The notes beneath the pieces are model-generated. The model ran no database searches. It was not told the DNA's origin and was given only the letters and a program-made list of their open reading frames with translations. From Lactobacillus crispatus (lineage in GTDB: Bacteria; Bacillota; Bacilli; Lactobacillales; Lactobacillaceae), in the NCBI RefSeq assembly GCF_018987235.1, contig NZ_CP072197.1, positions 124,001 through 188,000 of the forward strand: 64,000 nt of DNA, written 5' to 3'. Below are positions 24,758-32,831 of the stretch, piece by piece. The translations under genes were made by a program, and so were the position numbers. The first letter of the stretch is position 1. Each line of letters begins with the position of its first letter.

Positions 24758-25810
24758 TTGCAAATAAAAGTACCGGATTATGGGCTACCTAATTTTCTTA
24801 CCGTTAGGGATGTTATAAATGGAAGCTTTAGACCTGTAGCTACAAAATATATAGGCGAAAATAAAAATGTTTCTGAAGATGCACATTCAGAATATTTGGA
24901 AGTTCAAGATGCTGATTTGTCGTGTAAGCATGTTGTAACCTTGATGAATAGAAATACGTCTTATTATGTTCATAGACCTATAGATATGCATCCTTGCTGG
25001 TGGAATTTAAATAAAGTCTCGTCAGATGTAGATTGGTATAATAGCGACGATAATCGATATGTGAAATTTGTTGATTGGAATAATGAAGTCCATTTTTTTC
25101 CAGCTGCGATATCAATTGTTATGCCTAAAGAAAAAGGTCTTAGTTGGGTTACATATTCTGGCTATTCACACGATAAAAAACTAGAAAAAGCATATCTAAA
25201 AGCAATATATGAGCTTATTGAAAGAGACGACTTTGCAGCTTGGTGGCATAAATCATTAAATATATACCTTGTTGATGATTGGGACTCTCCTTTGATTTCA
25301 GAAATGATGGCTTATATTCAAGAGGGTAAAAAAAGACGATGTCAGCTGTTTCAAATCCCTAATGAATGGGGGCTATATACAATTATGTGTATTATTGAGT
25401 CATCCATTTTCCCGCAAATCTCTATTGGATTAGGAACTAATTCTATAAAAGAGAGTGCAATTATTCATGCTATTGATGAATGTGTGGGATCGTATAAGGG
25501 ATTGCTGTTTGAAGCGTTTCATGGACGAATTAACTATTCTGAACTAAATAGTAGAGCTGTTGCAAAACATATTATAAAAACAAAAGTAAGTACTACTTTT
25601 TCTAATTCAATTTCAAATTTAAATCTAGAAGAATTAATGAAAAATACAGAAACATTTTTTGCAATAATTAATTCGCAATGTGGGTACACAGTTAAGGCAT
25701 TTAGTACAAAATTACAGCCAGAAACTTTGGTGGATACTACTCCGTTAACTTCTAGATTACTATTGCGTACAAACAGACCATTAATTAAAGGATGCATGCC
25801 ATTTTGGTAA
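24758..25810 (+). CDS. YcaO-domain cyclodehydratase
   Basis: The start is TTG 24758, with AAAAAGGAAG seven bases upstream; no ATG lies nearby in frame. ATP-binding YcaO motifs are visible: SGYSHDKKLEKAYLKAIYELIERDDFAAWW (the helix with E-L-I-E-R, about 134-163) and GLGTNSIKESAIIHAIDE (224-241). The enzyme class uses ATP to cyclise Cys, Ser or Thr of a precursor peptide to azolines. The protein is 350 residues, shorter than SagD-type enzymes of about 450. It ends MPFW, recalling the C-terminal P-x-P-F active-site tails of azoline-forming members. The SagB-like gene two positions on supports azole formation. No E1-like partner protein is recognisable nearby. Confidence 0.82.
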   Translation: MQIKVPDYGLPNFLTVRDVINGSFRPVATKYIGENKNVSEDAHSEYLEVQDADLSCKHVVTLMNRNTSYYVHRPIDMHPCWWNLNKVSSDVDWYNSDDNRYVKFVDWNNEVHFFPAAISIVMPKEKGLSWVTYSGYSHDKKLEKAYLKAIYELIERDDFAAWWHKSLNIYLVDDWDSPLISEMMAYIQEGKKRRCQLFQIPNEWGLYTIMCIIESSIFPQISIGLGTNSIKESAIIHAIDECVGSYKGLLFEAFHGRINYSELNSRAVAKHIIKTKVSTTFSNSISNLNLEELMKNTETFFAIINSQCGYTVKAFSTKLQPETLVDTTPLTSRLLLRTNRPLIKGCMPFW

Positions 25811-25832
25811 TAAAAAGGCAGGTGGGGAGTAT

Positions 25833-27068
25833 ATGAAAAGATTAAAGACAGCAGTATTAAGTGATTTCTTAAATGATCTACCATTAGGGGCATTTATCAC
25901 TTATGCGTATTGGTATATTTATCATCAAACTCATAATCAAGGAATAGTCTCAATGTTGGGAACTATTGCAATGATTGCACTACTATTTGCAATTTTGGGT
26001 GGCTACATTTCAGATAAGTATAGCAAAATTAAATTAATGCGCTTTTTGATTTTGATAAGGTTCATTTTCATTGCTTTAGGAACAATCTTTCTGGTGTTTA
26101 AGCCTAAGATGGGAGTTGCTGTAGTTTGTTTTGTAGTAATAGCTAGCTCAGTAATTAATATTATTTACAATCCTTTGACCGAGGCTTTTGCGCCTGCTTT
26201 GATTGATAATGACAAAGAATTAATTGAGGCAAATTCTTGGGTTTCATTGGCAAATAATATTGCTACAATCATCTCTTCAGGGCTTGCAACAATCTTTGTA
26301 ACAATCAATAGACCATTAATTTCGCTGGTCATTCTTTTAGTAGCAGTAATAATATCTTATATTCTTTTGGGATTTATTAAGCCAGATACTGCACCAGTTC
26401 ATGCTGATAAAATCAAAGTTAAAGAAATATTTGATAATTTTATAGGTGGAATGAAATTAGTGGAGCATAACAAACTAATTATGTTGATGATTCCAATTGC
26501 ACTTGTAGTTAACTTCTGTTTCTACGTGATTTGGCTATTGACGCCTAAGTTTGCAATTACGGTTTTTAGTCAGTATTGGTTTGTCTATAATGGGATTGAT
26601 ATTGCTTATACAGTTGGTGGAATTATCGGTGCCCTGATCTTTTCAAAAATTAGAGATAATATTAATTCTGCAATTATTTGCCCAGCTTGCCTTTCGTTAC
26701 AAGCCCTTTGTTTGGCAGTAGTTGGTATCAGTTCTTTATTAACACGTTCGTTAGTATCTGCGACTATTTGTATTGTGTGCTGGTTGGCATATGGAATTTT
26801 TAATAGCATTTTTTCAATAATATATTTTTCTGTTGTTCAAATGTCGTCTTCTAAGGACAATACAGGATTAATGATCGGTGCAGTTATGACTATTTTTTCT
26901 GTCATTAATCCAATTGCAACAGCTATGAGTGATCCATTAGGAAATATGATACAATTACCACTTTTAATTTTTATTCTGGGAGTGGTCATGGTATTAGTAT
27001 CTGTTATGACTTTTATGCCAATTTATCAAAGAATTTTTAAGAAATATGACAAATTATATTCAAAATGA
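25833..27068 (+). CDS. MFS exporter of the YcaO operon
   Basis: Twelve hydrophobic helices in 411 residues, with the MFS loop signature GGYISDKYSKIKLMR between helices 2 and 3, mark a major-facilitator transporter of the EntS-like drug and siderophore export branch. GGTGGGGAG precedes the ATG. It lies between the YcaO and SagB genes and overlaps the latter by 23 bases, so it probably exports the modified peptide or gives self-protection. Streptolysin-type loci usually use ABC exporters, so an MFS protein here is a difference. Confidence 0.85.
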   Translation: MKRLKTAVLSDFLNDLPLGAFITYAYWYIYHQTHNQGIVSMLGTIAMIALLFAILGGYISDKYSKIKLMRFLILIRFIFIALGTIFLVFKPKMGVAVVCFVVIASSVINIIYNPLTEAFAPALIDNDKELIEANSWVSLANNIATIISSGLATIFVTINRPLISLVILLVAVIISYILLGFIKPDTAPVHADKIKVKEIFDNFIGGMKLVEHNKLIMLMIPIALVVNFCFYVIWLLTPKFAITVFSQYWFVYNGIDIAYTVGGIIGALIFSKIRDNINSAIICPACLSLQALCLAVVGISSLLTRSLVSATICIVCWLAYGIFNSIFSIIYFSVVQMSSSKDNTGLMIGAVMTIFSVINPIATAMSDPLGNMIQLPLLIFILGVVMVLVSVMTFMPIYQRIFKKYDKLYSK

Positions 27069-27792
27069 AGTTGTAGACTTACTTAATCTAGATAAGAAAA
27101 AATTATCAAAGTATGATAAATTATGGGGCCAACTTTGTTCACAAAATCAAGATAATAATGAATTACTTAGTATCATTGAAAGAACTAGTCCGATTTTAAA
27201 TTTAAACAATGAATTTGACTTACATTTACCATATTCGGCTACTAATTTAAAAAGCTGCAGGAAATTTAGCAATAAAAAAATTAATATTTCTGACTTTACG
27301 TGGCTATTAAGTAATTCTTTTTTAAGCAATGAAGGTGGACATAGAATATATGGATCGGCTGGTGCATTATATCCTGTTGAGCCTCTCATAATTTGTATAA
27401 AAGACAACATGGTAGTGGGATTGCCTCAAGGAGTATACGGCATAGATTACTTGAATAAAGCTTTGAAGAAGGTAAATACTAAAGTAGATTTTAAAAAGTT
27501 GAGTCATAGTATTTCACCATATACTGGTCAATTGATCAGTTCAATATTTATTTGCTATATATTTTCTATGACTAGAACTGTTGTTAAGTATAATTATCGT
27601 GGTCTTAGACACATGCTTATTGAGGTTGGTTCGATGGCTCAAGCTTTTAGATTAAATGGGCTAGCAAGAATAAATAATTTTGGCGATGTATCATGGTCAG
27701 GTTTTGATGATAAAGCATTAAAAGACAGTTTGGGCTTGAGAATCATGAAACCAGTATTGTTGCAATTTTTTGGAATTCAGGACTATAAATAA
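27046..27792 (+). CDS. SagB-type flavin-dependent azoline dehydrogenase
   Basis: Nitroreductase-fold SagB features are present: CRKFSNKKINISDFTWLL (the R-x-F/S start of the domain, 71-88), YGSAGALYPVEPLIICI (102-118) and KYNYRGLRHMLIEVGSMAQ (181-199), the FMN-contacting helix that reads KYxxRGYRxxxLExGHxxQ in the family. SagB enzymes oxidise azolines to aromatic azoles with FMN. The protein has 248 residues, rather shorter than SagB of streptolysin S. The gene overlaps the exporter gene and is the last of the operon, followed by a terminator. Confidence 0.82.
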   Translation: MTNYIQNEVVDLLNLDKKKLSKYDKLWGQLCSQNQDNNELLSIIERTSPILNLNNEFDLHLPYSATNLKSCRKFSNKKINISDFTWLLSNSFLSNEGGHRIYGSAGALYPVEPLIICIKDNMVVGLPQGVYGIDYLNKALKKVNTKVDFKKLSHSISPYTGQLISSIFICYIFSMTRTVVKYNYRGLRHMLIEVGSMAQAFRLNGLARINNFGDVSWSGFDDKALKDSLGLRIMKPVLLQFFGIQDYK

Positions 27793-27802
27793 TTTCTTCA
27801 CT

Positions 27803-27837
27803 AAAAAAGACATCTCTTCAATAGAGGTGCCTTTTTG
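27803..27837 (+). terminator. Terminator of the YcaO operon
   Basis: GACATCTCT and AGAGGTGCC pair with one mismatch and one G-U, followed by TTTTT. Confidence 0.75.
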
Positions 27838-27882
27838 TATATAATGGTGGTGTATACGATTTTTATTCAGAAGAGGTAAATA

Positions 27883-28869
27883 ATGAACAAGGAAGAACTT
27901 CATCAATTATTGCACCCAATGAAAGTTATTGGCTTAGGTGGTAACCCTGCATTAAATGAAAAAATTGCGGCAATTTTACACCAACCATTGATCGAAACTG
28001 CGGTTCACCACTTTAGCGATGGTGAAATCCAAGTTAACATTGGTGAATCTGTCAGAGGTTGTGATGTTTTCGTAATTCAATCTATCCAAGATCCAGTTAA
28101 CGAAAACTTTATGGAACTTGAAATTGTTTTGGACGCACTTCAACGTGCATCAGCTCATGTAATTAACGTGGTTGTACCATACTTGGCATATTCACGTTCA
28201 GATACCAAGACTCGTTCACGTGAACCAATTACCGCTAAGTTAGTGGCTAACTTGCTTCAATTGACTGGCATGGATCGTTTAATTACTGTTGATCTACATG
28301 CCTCACAAATTCAAGGTTTCTACAATATCCCTGTTGATCACTTACATGCTATTCCACTTCTTGGTCAATACTTCTTAGATAACGGAATTGCTACCAAGGA
28401 AGATGATGATATCGTTGTAGTCTCACCTGATCACTCAGGCGCCAAGCTTGCTCGTAACTTTGGTCAATACTTCAATGCACCGATTGCAATTGTTGATCAA
28501 AGAGGTGCTCGCTATGATACTGAGGTTCACGACATGATTGGTGATGTTAAGGACAAAAAGTGTATCATCATTGATGATTTGATTGATACAGGTTCACGTA
28601 TTTCTTCATCAACTAAGTCAGTTTTGGCGGCTGGTGCTAAGAAAGTTTACGTTGCCGCAACCCACGCACTTCTTTCTAAGAATGCTACTGGAGTACTTAA
28701 TGAATTACCAATTGAGCAAATCGTAGTTACTGATACCATTAAGCACAAGCGCTACCCAGACAGAATGGTCAGAATTTCCGTAGACCAATTGCTTGCTCGT
28801 GGTATCGATTATGTATACAATGATCGTTCAATCCACCAAATCTTTGACGAACAAAACCGTTTAAAGTAA
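27883..28869 (+). CDS. prs: Ribose-phosphate pyrophosphokinase (PRPP synthetase)
   Basis: The 328-residue class I enzyme has the catalytic flexible loop (YSRSDTKTRSREPITAK), the divalent-cation site VDLHASQIQGFY, and the PRPP loop CIIIDDLIDTGSRI. It makes PRPP from ribose 5-phosphate and ATP for nucleotide, His and Trp synthesis. AGAGG precedes the ATG, and TATAAT at 27839 is a likely -10. Codon use is that of a highly expressed core gene, in contrast to the AT-rich YcaO operon just before it. The accessory island therefore ends at the preceding terminator. Confidence 0.95.
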   Translation: MNKEELHQLLHPMKVIGLGGNPALNEKIAAILHQPLIETAVHHFSDGEIQVNIGESVRGCDVFVIQSIQDPVNENFMELEIVLDALQRASAHVINVVVPYLAYSRSDTKTRSREPITAKLVANLLQLTGMDRLITVDLHASQIQGFYNIPVDHLHAIPLLGQYFLDNGIATKEDDDIVVVSPDHSGAKLARNFGQYFNAPIAIVDQRGARYDTEVHDMIGDVKDKKCIIIDDLIDTGSRISSSTKSVLAAGAKKVYVAATHALLSKNATGVLNELPIEQIVVTDTIKHKRYPDRMVRISVDQLLARGIDYVYNDRSIHQIFDEQNRLK

Positions 28870-28891
28870 AATTCTTATTGATAATTTGAAT

Positions 28892-28925
28892 AAAAAATGA
28901 TCCTCACTATGAGGATTATTTTTTA
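28892..28925 (+). terminator. Terminator of prs
   Basis: ATCCTC and GAGGAT form the stem, with A and T runs on either side. Confidence 0.8.
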
Positions 28926-28980
28926 TTCAAAAAATCGGGTAGGTAAGTCATAAAACTATGTCTAAATAGTAATGATTGAT

Positions 28981-29945
28981 ACGCGTGGTGCTAGTTAAAT
29001 CGTTTTAGTTAATAAAAAAGTCCAATCTTGTTAGACTCGACTTGTAAATAGTAATAATAGAAAAGAGTCTGATCTGATTGAACTGCCTTAAGCTTAAGCG
29101 TTTTAGCCACCATTTACAAGTTAGTTTTAAAGATTTAGTGATAATTTGTCGGCACTGGTATCGTTTGTATGCACCGGCTGAGTTTACTCATCGGCGAAAT
29201 ATTGATCAAATTAAAACTACGGACAGTCTGATTTTGGCTTTACTTATCTGGCAAGCTAAGACAGGAATTGAATCACAAAGAAGATTCTGTGAATGTTTCA
29301 ATTGTTTATCACACTCACGTTTTAATCGGCGTTCACGTCAGCTATTGCAATTGATTTATCAGATACGGCAAGAAATGAATAAAAAGGTTGACCTGAATGG
29401 ACATTTCTTGATCATTGACAGCTTTCCGGTACCTGTTTGCCAACCAATTCGCAACTATCGTGCTAAAATTTTTCGCGGTTATGCCAACATTGGTTATAAG
29501 GCCACCAAGAAAATTTACTTCTATGGTTTCAAAGTTCATGCCATTGTTAGCGATGACGGTTACATTCTTGATTATGTCGTAACAAAAGCATCAGTTCATG
29601 ATGCCAAGGAGACAGTTGAACTGATGGAAAATGCACATCCATCTAATTACTATCTTCTTGGCGACGAAGGCTATTTAGGCAAAGAACTGCATCAACAGCT
29701 AAAACAAATGGGTTATGAACTTTGGACACCATATCGTAAAAATATGACAGGAGCTAAAAAGCACAATGATCATCAATTGATGGCTATTCGCAGAACAATT
29801 GAAAGCGACTTTTCGCTTCTGACCTATTACAATGCCGAGAACAATCGAGCACGTAGTCTGATAGGCTTTCAAAGCCGGTTGGAAATTGCAATTTTAGCTT
29901 ATAATTTGGCTTATTGTCTAGAAAGATTTAACTAGCACCACGCGT
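28981..29945 (+). mobile_element. IS982-family insertion sequence, copy 2
   Basis: It has the same 965-bp length and the same terminal repeats as copy 1, in the opposite orientation. The target duplication is atgattgat (28972-28980 and 29946-29954). Because this differs from the duplication of copy 1, the two copies arrived separately and the 6 kb between them did not move as a composite transposon. The right end lies 8 bases before the TATAAT of the tetR promoter. Confidence 0.95.
29078..29935 (+). CDS. IS982-family transposase, copy 2
   Basis: It is identical over all 285 residues to the enzyme of copy 1, including the DDE residues in LIIDSF, LLGDEGYLG and RRTIESDF. TTG 29078 is the apparent start. 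It is intact, so either copy could supply transposase. Confidence 0.92.
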   Translation: MNCLKLKRFSHHLQVSFKDLVIICRHWYRLYAPAEFTHRRNIDQIKTTDSLILALLIWQAKTGIESQRRFCECFNCLSHSRFNRRSRQLLQLIYQIRQEMNKKVDLNGHFLIIDSFPVPVCQPIRNYRAKIFRGYANIGYKATKKIYFYGFKVHAIVSDDGYILDYVVTKASVHDAKETVELMENAHPSNYYLLGDEGYLGKELHQQLKQMGYELWTPYRKNMTGAKKHNDHQLMAIRRTIESDFSLLTYYNAENNRARSLIGFQSRLEIAILAYNLAYCLERFN

Positions 29946-30007
29946 ATGATTGATATAATTGATGTGTGTTGTATAGAAAGAAAAAGAGAAAGTTAGAGGA
30001 ATAGACT

Positions 30008-30691
30008 ATGGCACGACGGAAAAACATGAAGAGACGGAGAGTTATTCTAGGTAATACTTTCCATCTGATCAGAGAAAATGGAATGGATAATGTTTCTTTG
30101 CAAATGATTGCAGAAAAATCAGGCATTTCAAAATCCTTACTGCAGTCATACTATCCTCATAAGGCTAAGTTAACTAACGACATTATTCGTAATCTTTTTA
30201 ATACTCTAGGTCAACAAGTTAATAATTATGACATGGCTAATAGCAATCTTCCTTATGCTAGAACTAAGGCATTTATTTATACGATTGCTATCTTGGGGAT
30301 GCACGATGAGGGCTTGGACCGTATTATTTCTGAAGCTTTTGTTAGCAATGCTACCCTAGATAATTGGGGAATCATGCTTAATGAATGGATTAAGGAAAAT
30401 CATTTATTTGATGACATTAACGTTGACGAAAGCGAACTTGAGACAGGAATTGCTTTTGTAACTAGTGGTATTGGCCGTCTATATCATGATCGCAAAAAGC
30501 ACCATTTAACGGCCGAAACTCTTGCTAACTATGCAACGAGTGCATTGATGTTCAGTTTCTTGCATTGTTCTTCTGAAGAAATTGATCAAGCCTTAAAAGA
30601 AGGACATGAAATTATTGAAACTGCTGATATGGAAGTTGTTCACCGAGCAATTGATACAATGTTCGATGAAGGCAAGGAAATTTTCAGCTAA
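30008..30691 (+). CDS. TetR-family transcriptional regulator
   Basis: Residues 8-60 form the TetR helix-turn-helix (RRVILGNTFHLIRENGMDNVSLQMIAEKSGISKSLLQSYYPHKAKL). The remaining 165 residues are the helical ligand domain. AGAGGA precedes the ATG. It is followed after 12 bases by a membrane-protein gene that it probably controls. TATAAT at 29954-29959 is a likely -10 box, but the region where a -35 would lie is now the end of IS982 copy 2, so expression may be altered. Confidence 0.88.
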   Translation: MARRKNMKRRRVILGNTFHLIRENGMDNVSLQMIAEKSGISKSLLQSYYPHKAKLTNDIIRNLFNTLGQQVNNYDMANSNLPYARTKAFIYTIAILGMHDEGLDRIISEAFVSNATLDNWGIMLNEWIKENHLFDDINVDESELETGIAFVTSGIGRLYHDRKKHHLTAETLANYATSALMFSFLHCSSEEIDQALKEGHEIIETADMEVVHRAIDTMFDEGKEIFS

Positions 30692-30703
30692 AGGGGAGTC
30701 GCC

Positions 30704-31528
30704 ATGGTTGAAGGCAAAAGAGCTGATTTGCGACGAATGGGTTATGAGCAAAATAACCAATATAAACGTTTGTTGGCTTTCGTCATCTTTTTGATTGCTG
30801 CATTATCATTGATTACAGCTACTTTTTTAAATCCAATCTTTATGAAAAAACAGATTAGGACTAGCTATAATAGGGCAGTAGTTGTTCGCCAAGTGAATAA
30901 AAATTATGATAGCCTAGCTGATTTGATTAATGCAGATAGTGAAGATAATTCAAACTTACTATCGGATACGCAAACTCAACCAATTGCCGACCATATTATT
31001 GATTATTCTTTGGGTATTCATTGGTTTAAGGTTACTAGTTTGCCACTGGCTAATCAGATTTTAAGCGATATCGATCAAGGAATTGCTAAAGGCTCGTCAA
31101 GTGGGGCACAGGAAGTTAACCGTAAACTGAAAAAGCAGGGAACTAATGCACCTTACGCGATTATTAAAGCCTTCAATTTAAGTGTGATCACTTTAGGAGC
31201 AAATATTGCTGGTTTATTGTTTATCGTTAATTTGATAATAATTATTGTTACCATTATTACAATGGTTTCGCTACTCAACGATATGAAGTCGCGGGCTACA
31301 ATTCGAATGGTGATTCATGATACGATGGCTGCTGGCATGTGGGCAGGTTTTTGGCTAATTTTGATTTCAGGCTTGTTAGCACTTGTGCCAGTAATCTTTA
31401 ATGTCGATAATATCGAATTTGGCTTTTTGCTTGAGATTGGCAGTAGCGTCTTTTTGGAATATGTAATTGCTGGGGTAATTATTTACATCATTTGTGCGAT
31501 ACCATGGCAAATTACAGCTGCTAAATAA
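30704..31528 (+). CDS. Membrane protein cotranscribed with tetR, unknown function
   Basis: The 274 residues have one helix near 24-45, an external stretch of about 120 residues (SYNRAVVVRQVNKNYDSLADLINADS...), and three more helices in the C-terminal third (about 160-190, 203-225, 245-268). AAGGGGAG precedes the ATG. The layout of a large extracellular loop between the first and second helix is seen in several lactobacillus hypothetical proteins. I do not recognise the family. A role in envelope stress or efflux is only suggested by the TetR partner. Confidence 0.75.
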   Translation: MVEGKRADLRRMGYEQNNQYKRLLAFVIFLIAALSLITATFLNPIFMKKQIRTSYNRAVVVRQVNKNYDSLADLINADSEDNSNLLSDTQTQPIADHIIDYSLGIHWFKVTSLPLANQILSDIDQGIAKGSSSGAQEVNRKLKKQGTNAPYAIIKAFNLSVITLGANIAGLLFIVNLIIIIVTIITMVSLLNDMKSRATIRMVIHDTMAAGMWAGFWLILISGLLALVPVIFNVDNIEFGFLLEIGSSVFLEYVIAGVIIYIICAIPWQITAAK

Positions 31529-31535
31529 GAATGAG

Positions 31536-31569
31536 AAAACGTAATCTGTAGAATGATTACGTTTTTTGT
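31536..31569 (+). terminator. Terminator of the tetR transcript
   Basis: AAACGTAATC and GATTACGTTT form a 10-bp stem followed by a T run. Confidence 0.85.
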
Positions 31570-31598
31570 TTGCACAAAGAATCATCTTTCTTTATAAT
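31570..31598 (+). promoter_or_regulatory. Promoter of the second amino-acid importer, now cut off by IS30
   Basis: TTGCAC and TATAAT are spaced by exactly 17 bases. The start point would be near 31605. IS30 copy 2 begins at 31637, so the 5' leader of the importer is split and transcripts must cross 1.16 kb of IS to reach the gene. Confidence 0.7.
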
Positions 31599-31636
31599 TA
31601 AAAAATAATTAACAAATTTCATATGTTTATATTTTA

Positions 31637-32800
31637 CCCGGATTTAAAATTGAAGTGCAACACCAAGTGTTAAACAAAAAGGCCATGAAGACCTAAACTT
31701 GAAGTGACGAAAAATCAAGAAAGGAAGATCTTCATGACCAATTCAAATTCTAGCATTTCTAAGCACTATCATCAATTAACCAGCGTACAACGTGGACAAA
31801 TTCAAGCAATGCTGGATTCCGGCATAACTTCCCGTACTGTTATCGCTCAAGAAGTCGGCTGCCATAAGTCGACAATCAGTCGCGAAATCAAACGCGGAAG
31901 CGTCCTGCAAAGAGACAGCAGCTATTTATTGTATGAGCACTATTACGCTGATACTGCACAGCTTTATTATGAGAAGCGTCGCAAAAACTGCTATCAGCGC
32001 AATCCATTGAAGCATTATGCTGTCTTTTTGAGAATGCTCTCCAGACGCTTCAAAGCTAAATTTGATGCCACCAGCATCGATGAATTCGTTGGTGAATTCA
32101 AAAGGACTATGCCAGGCTACCCTTGTCCCAGCACACCAACTGTCTATCGCTATATTGATCAGGGCTTGCTGGACATAAGCAATATTGATCTGCCTATGAA
32201 GCTCAAAAGACGCAGGAACAAGCGTCATCACGGCCAGAGCGGTCATGCTTTGCACAAGAAGAATCTTGGCAATTCCATTGAACAGCGTCCTAAAGAGATT
32301 GAAGACAGAAAAACGCCGCTGCACTGGGAAGGAGATCTGGTTAAAGGCGTCAGACGCAAGAATCAGCCTGCTTTAATGACTTTGACCGAAAGAACCACAC
32401 GCTTTGAAGTAGTTATCAAGATTCCTGACTATCGGGCAAGCACATGCCAAAGGCTGCTTCAAAATGAGATTGACAGACATCCTGCCTGGTTTAAATCGAT
32501 CACGTTTGACAATGGCTCTGAGTTTGCGGATATGACCAAGATCAAAGGCTGCCAGATCTACTTCGCCCACCCATATTCTCCATGGGAAAGAGGCACCAAT
32601 GAGAACTGCAATGGACTTCTGCGTCAATTCTTCCCTAAAGGCAAAAGCATGAAAGATAAGTCAGCTGCTTATGTTCAACAGGCAACTGATGCCATTAACC
32701 GCAAACATCGTCGAATCCTTCAATATCACACAGCAGAAGAACTCTTCAAGCAATATATTTCCTCATAGCCTAACTGTTGCACTTAATTTGACAATTCAGG
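31637..32800 (+). mobile_element. IS30-family insertion sequence, copy 2
   Basis: It has the same 1164-bp length and ends as copy 1, in direct orientation 20.3 kb away. The 13-bp target duplication is tgtttatatttta (31624-31636 and 32801-32813). TTGACA at 32788-32793, in the right end, points towards the importer gene; 17 bases further lies TTAAAA, a weak -10. The element may therefore replace part of the promoter activity it disrupted. Confidence 0.95.
31734..32768 (+). CDS. IS30-family transposase, copy 2
   Basis: It is identical in all 344 residues to copy 1, starting at ATG 31734 after GAAAGGAAG, with the same helix-turn-helix and DDE residues. Its orientation matches that of the importer downstream, so readthrough from the transposase promoter could feed that operon. 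Confidence 0.95.
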   Translation: MTNSNSSISKHYHQLTSVQRGQIQAMLDSGITSRTVIAQEVGCHKSTISREIKRGSVLQRDSSYLLYEHYYADTAQLYYEKRRKNCYQRNPLKHYAVFLRMLSRRFKAKFDATSIDEFVGEFKRTMPGYPCPSTPTVYRYIDQGLLDISNIDLPMKLKRRRNKRHHGQSGHALHKKNLGNSIEQRPKEIEDRKTPLHWEGDLVKGVRRKNQPALMTLTERTTRFEVVIKIPDYRASTCQRLLQNEIDRHPAWFKSITFDNGSEFADMTKIKGCQIYFAHPYSPWERGTNENCNGLLRQFFPKGKSMKDKSAAYVQQATDAINRKHRRILQYHTAEELFKQYISS

Positions 32801-32831
32801 TGTTTATATTTTAAAAGAATTGGGCGAGTTT

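Noticed and set aside
21990..29945. Composite transposon carrying the RiPP locus between the two IS982 copies
   Set aside because: Each copy has its own 9-bp duplication and the outermost flanks differ; prs, a core gene, is also inside.
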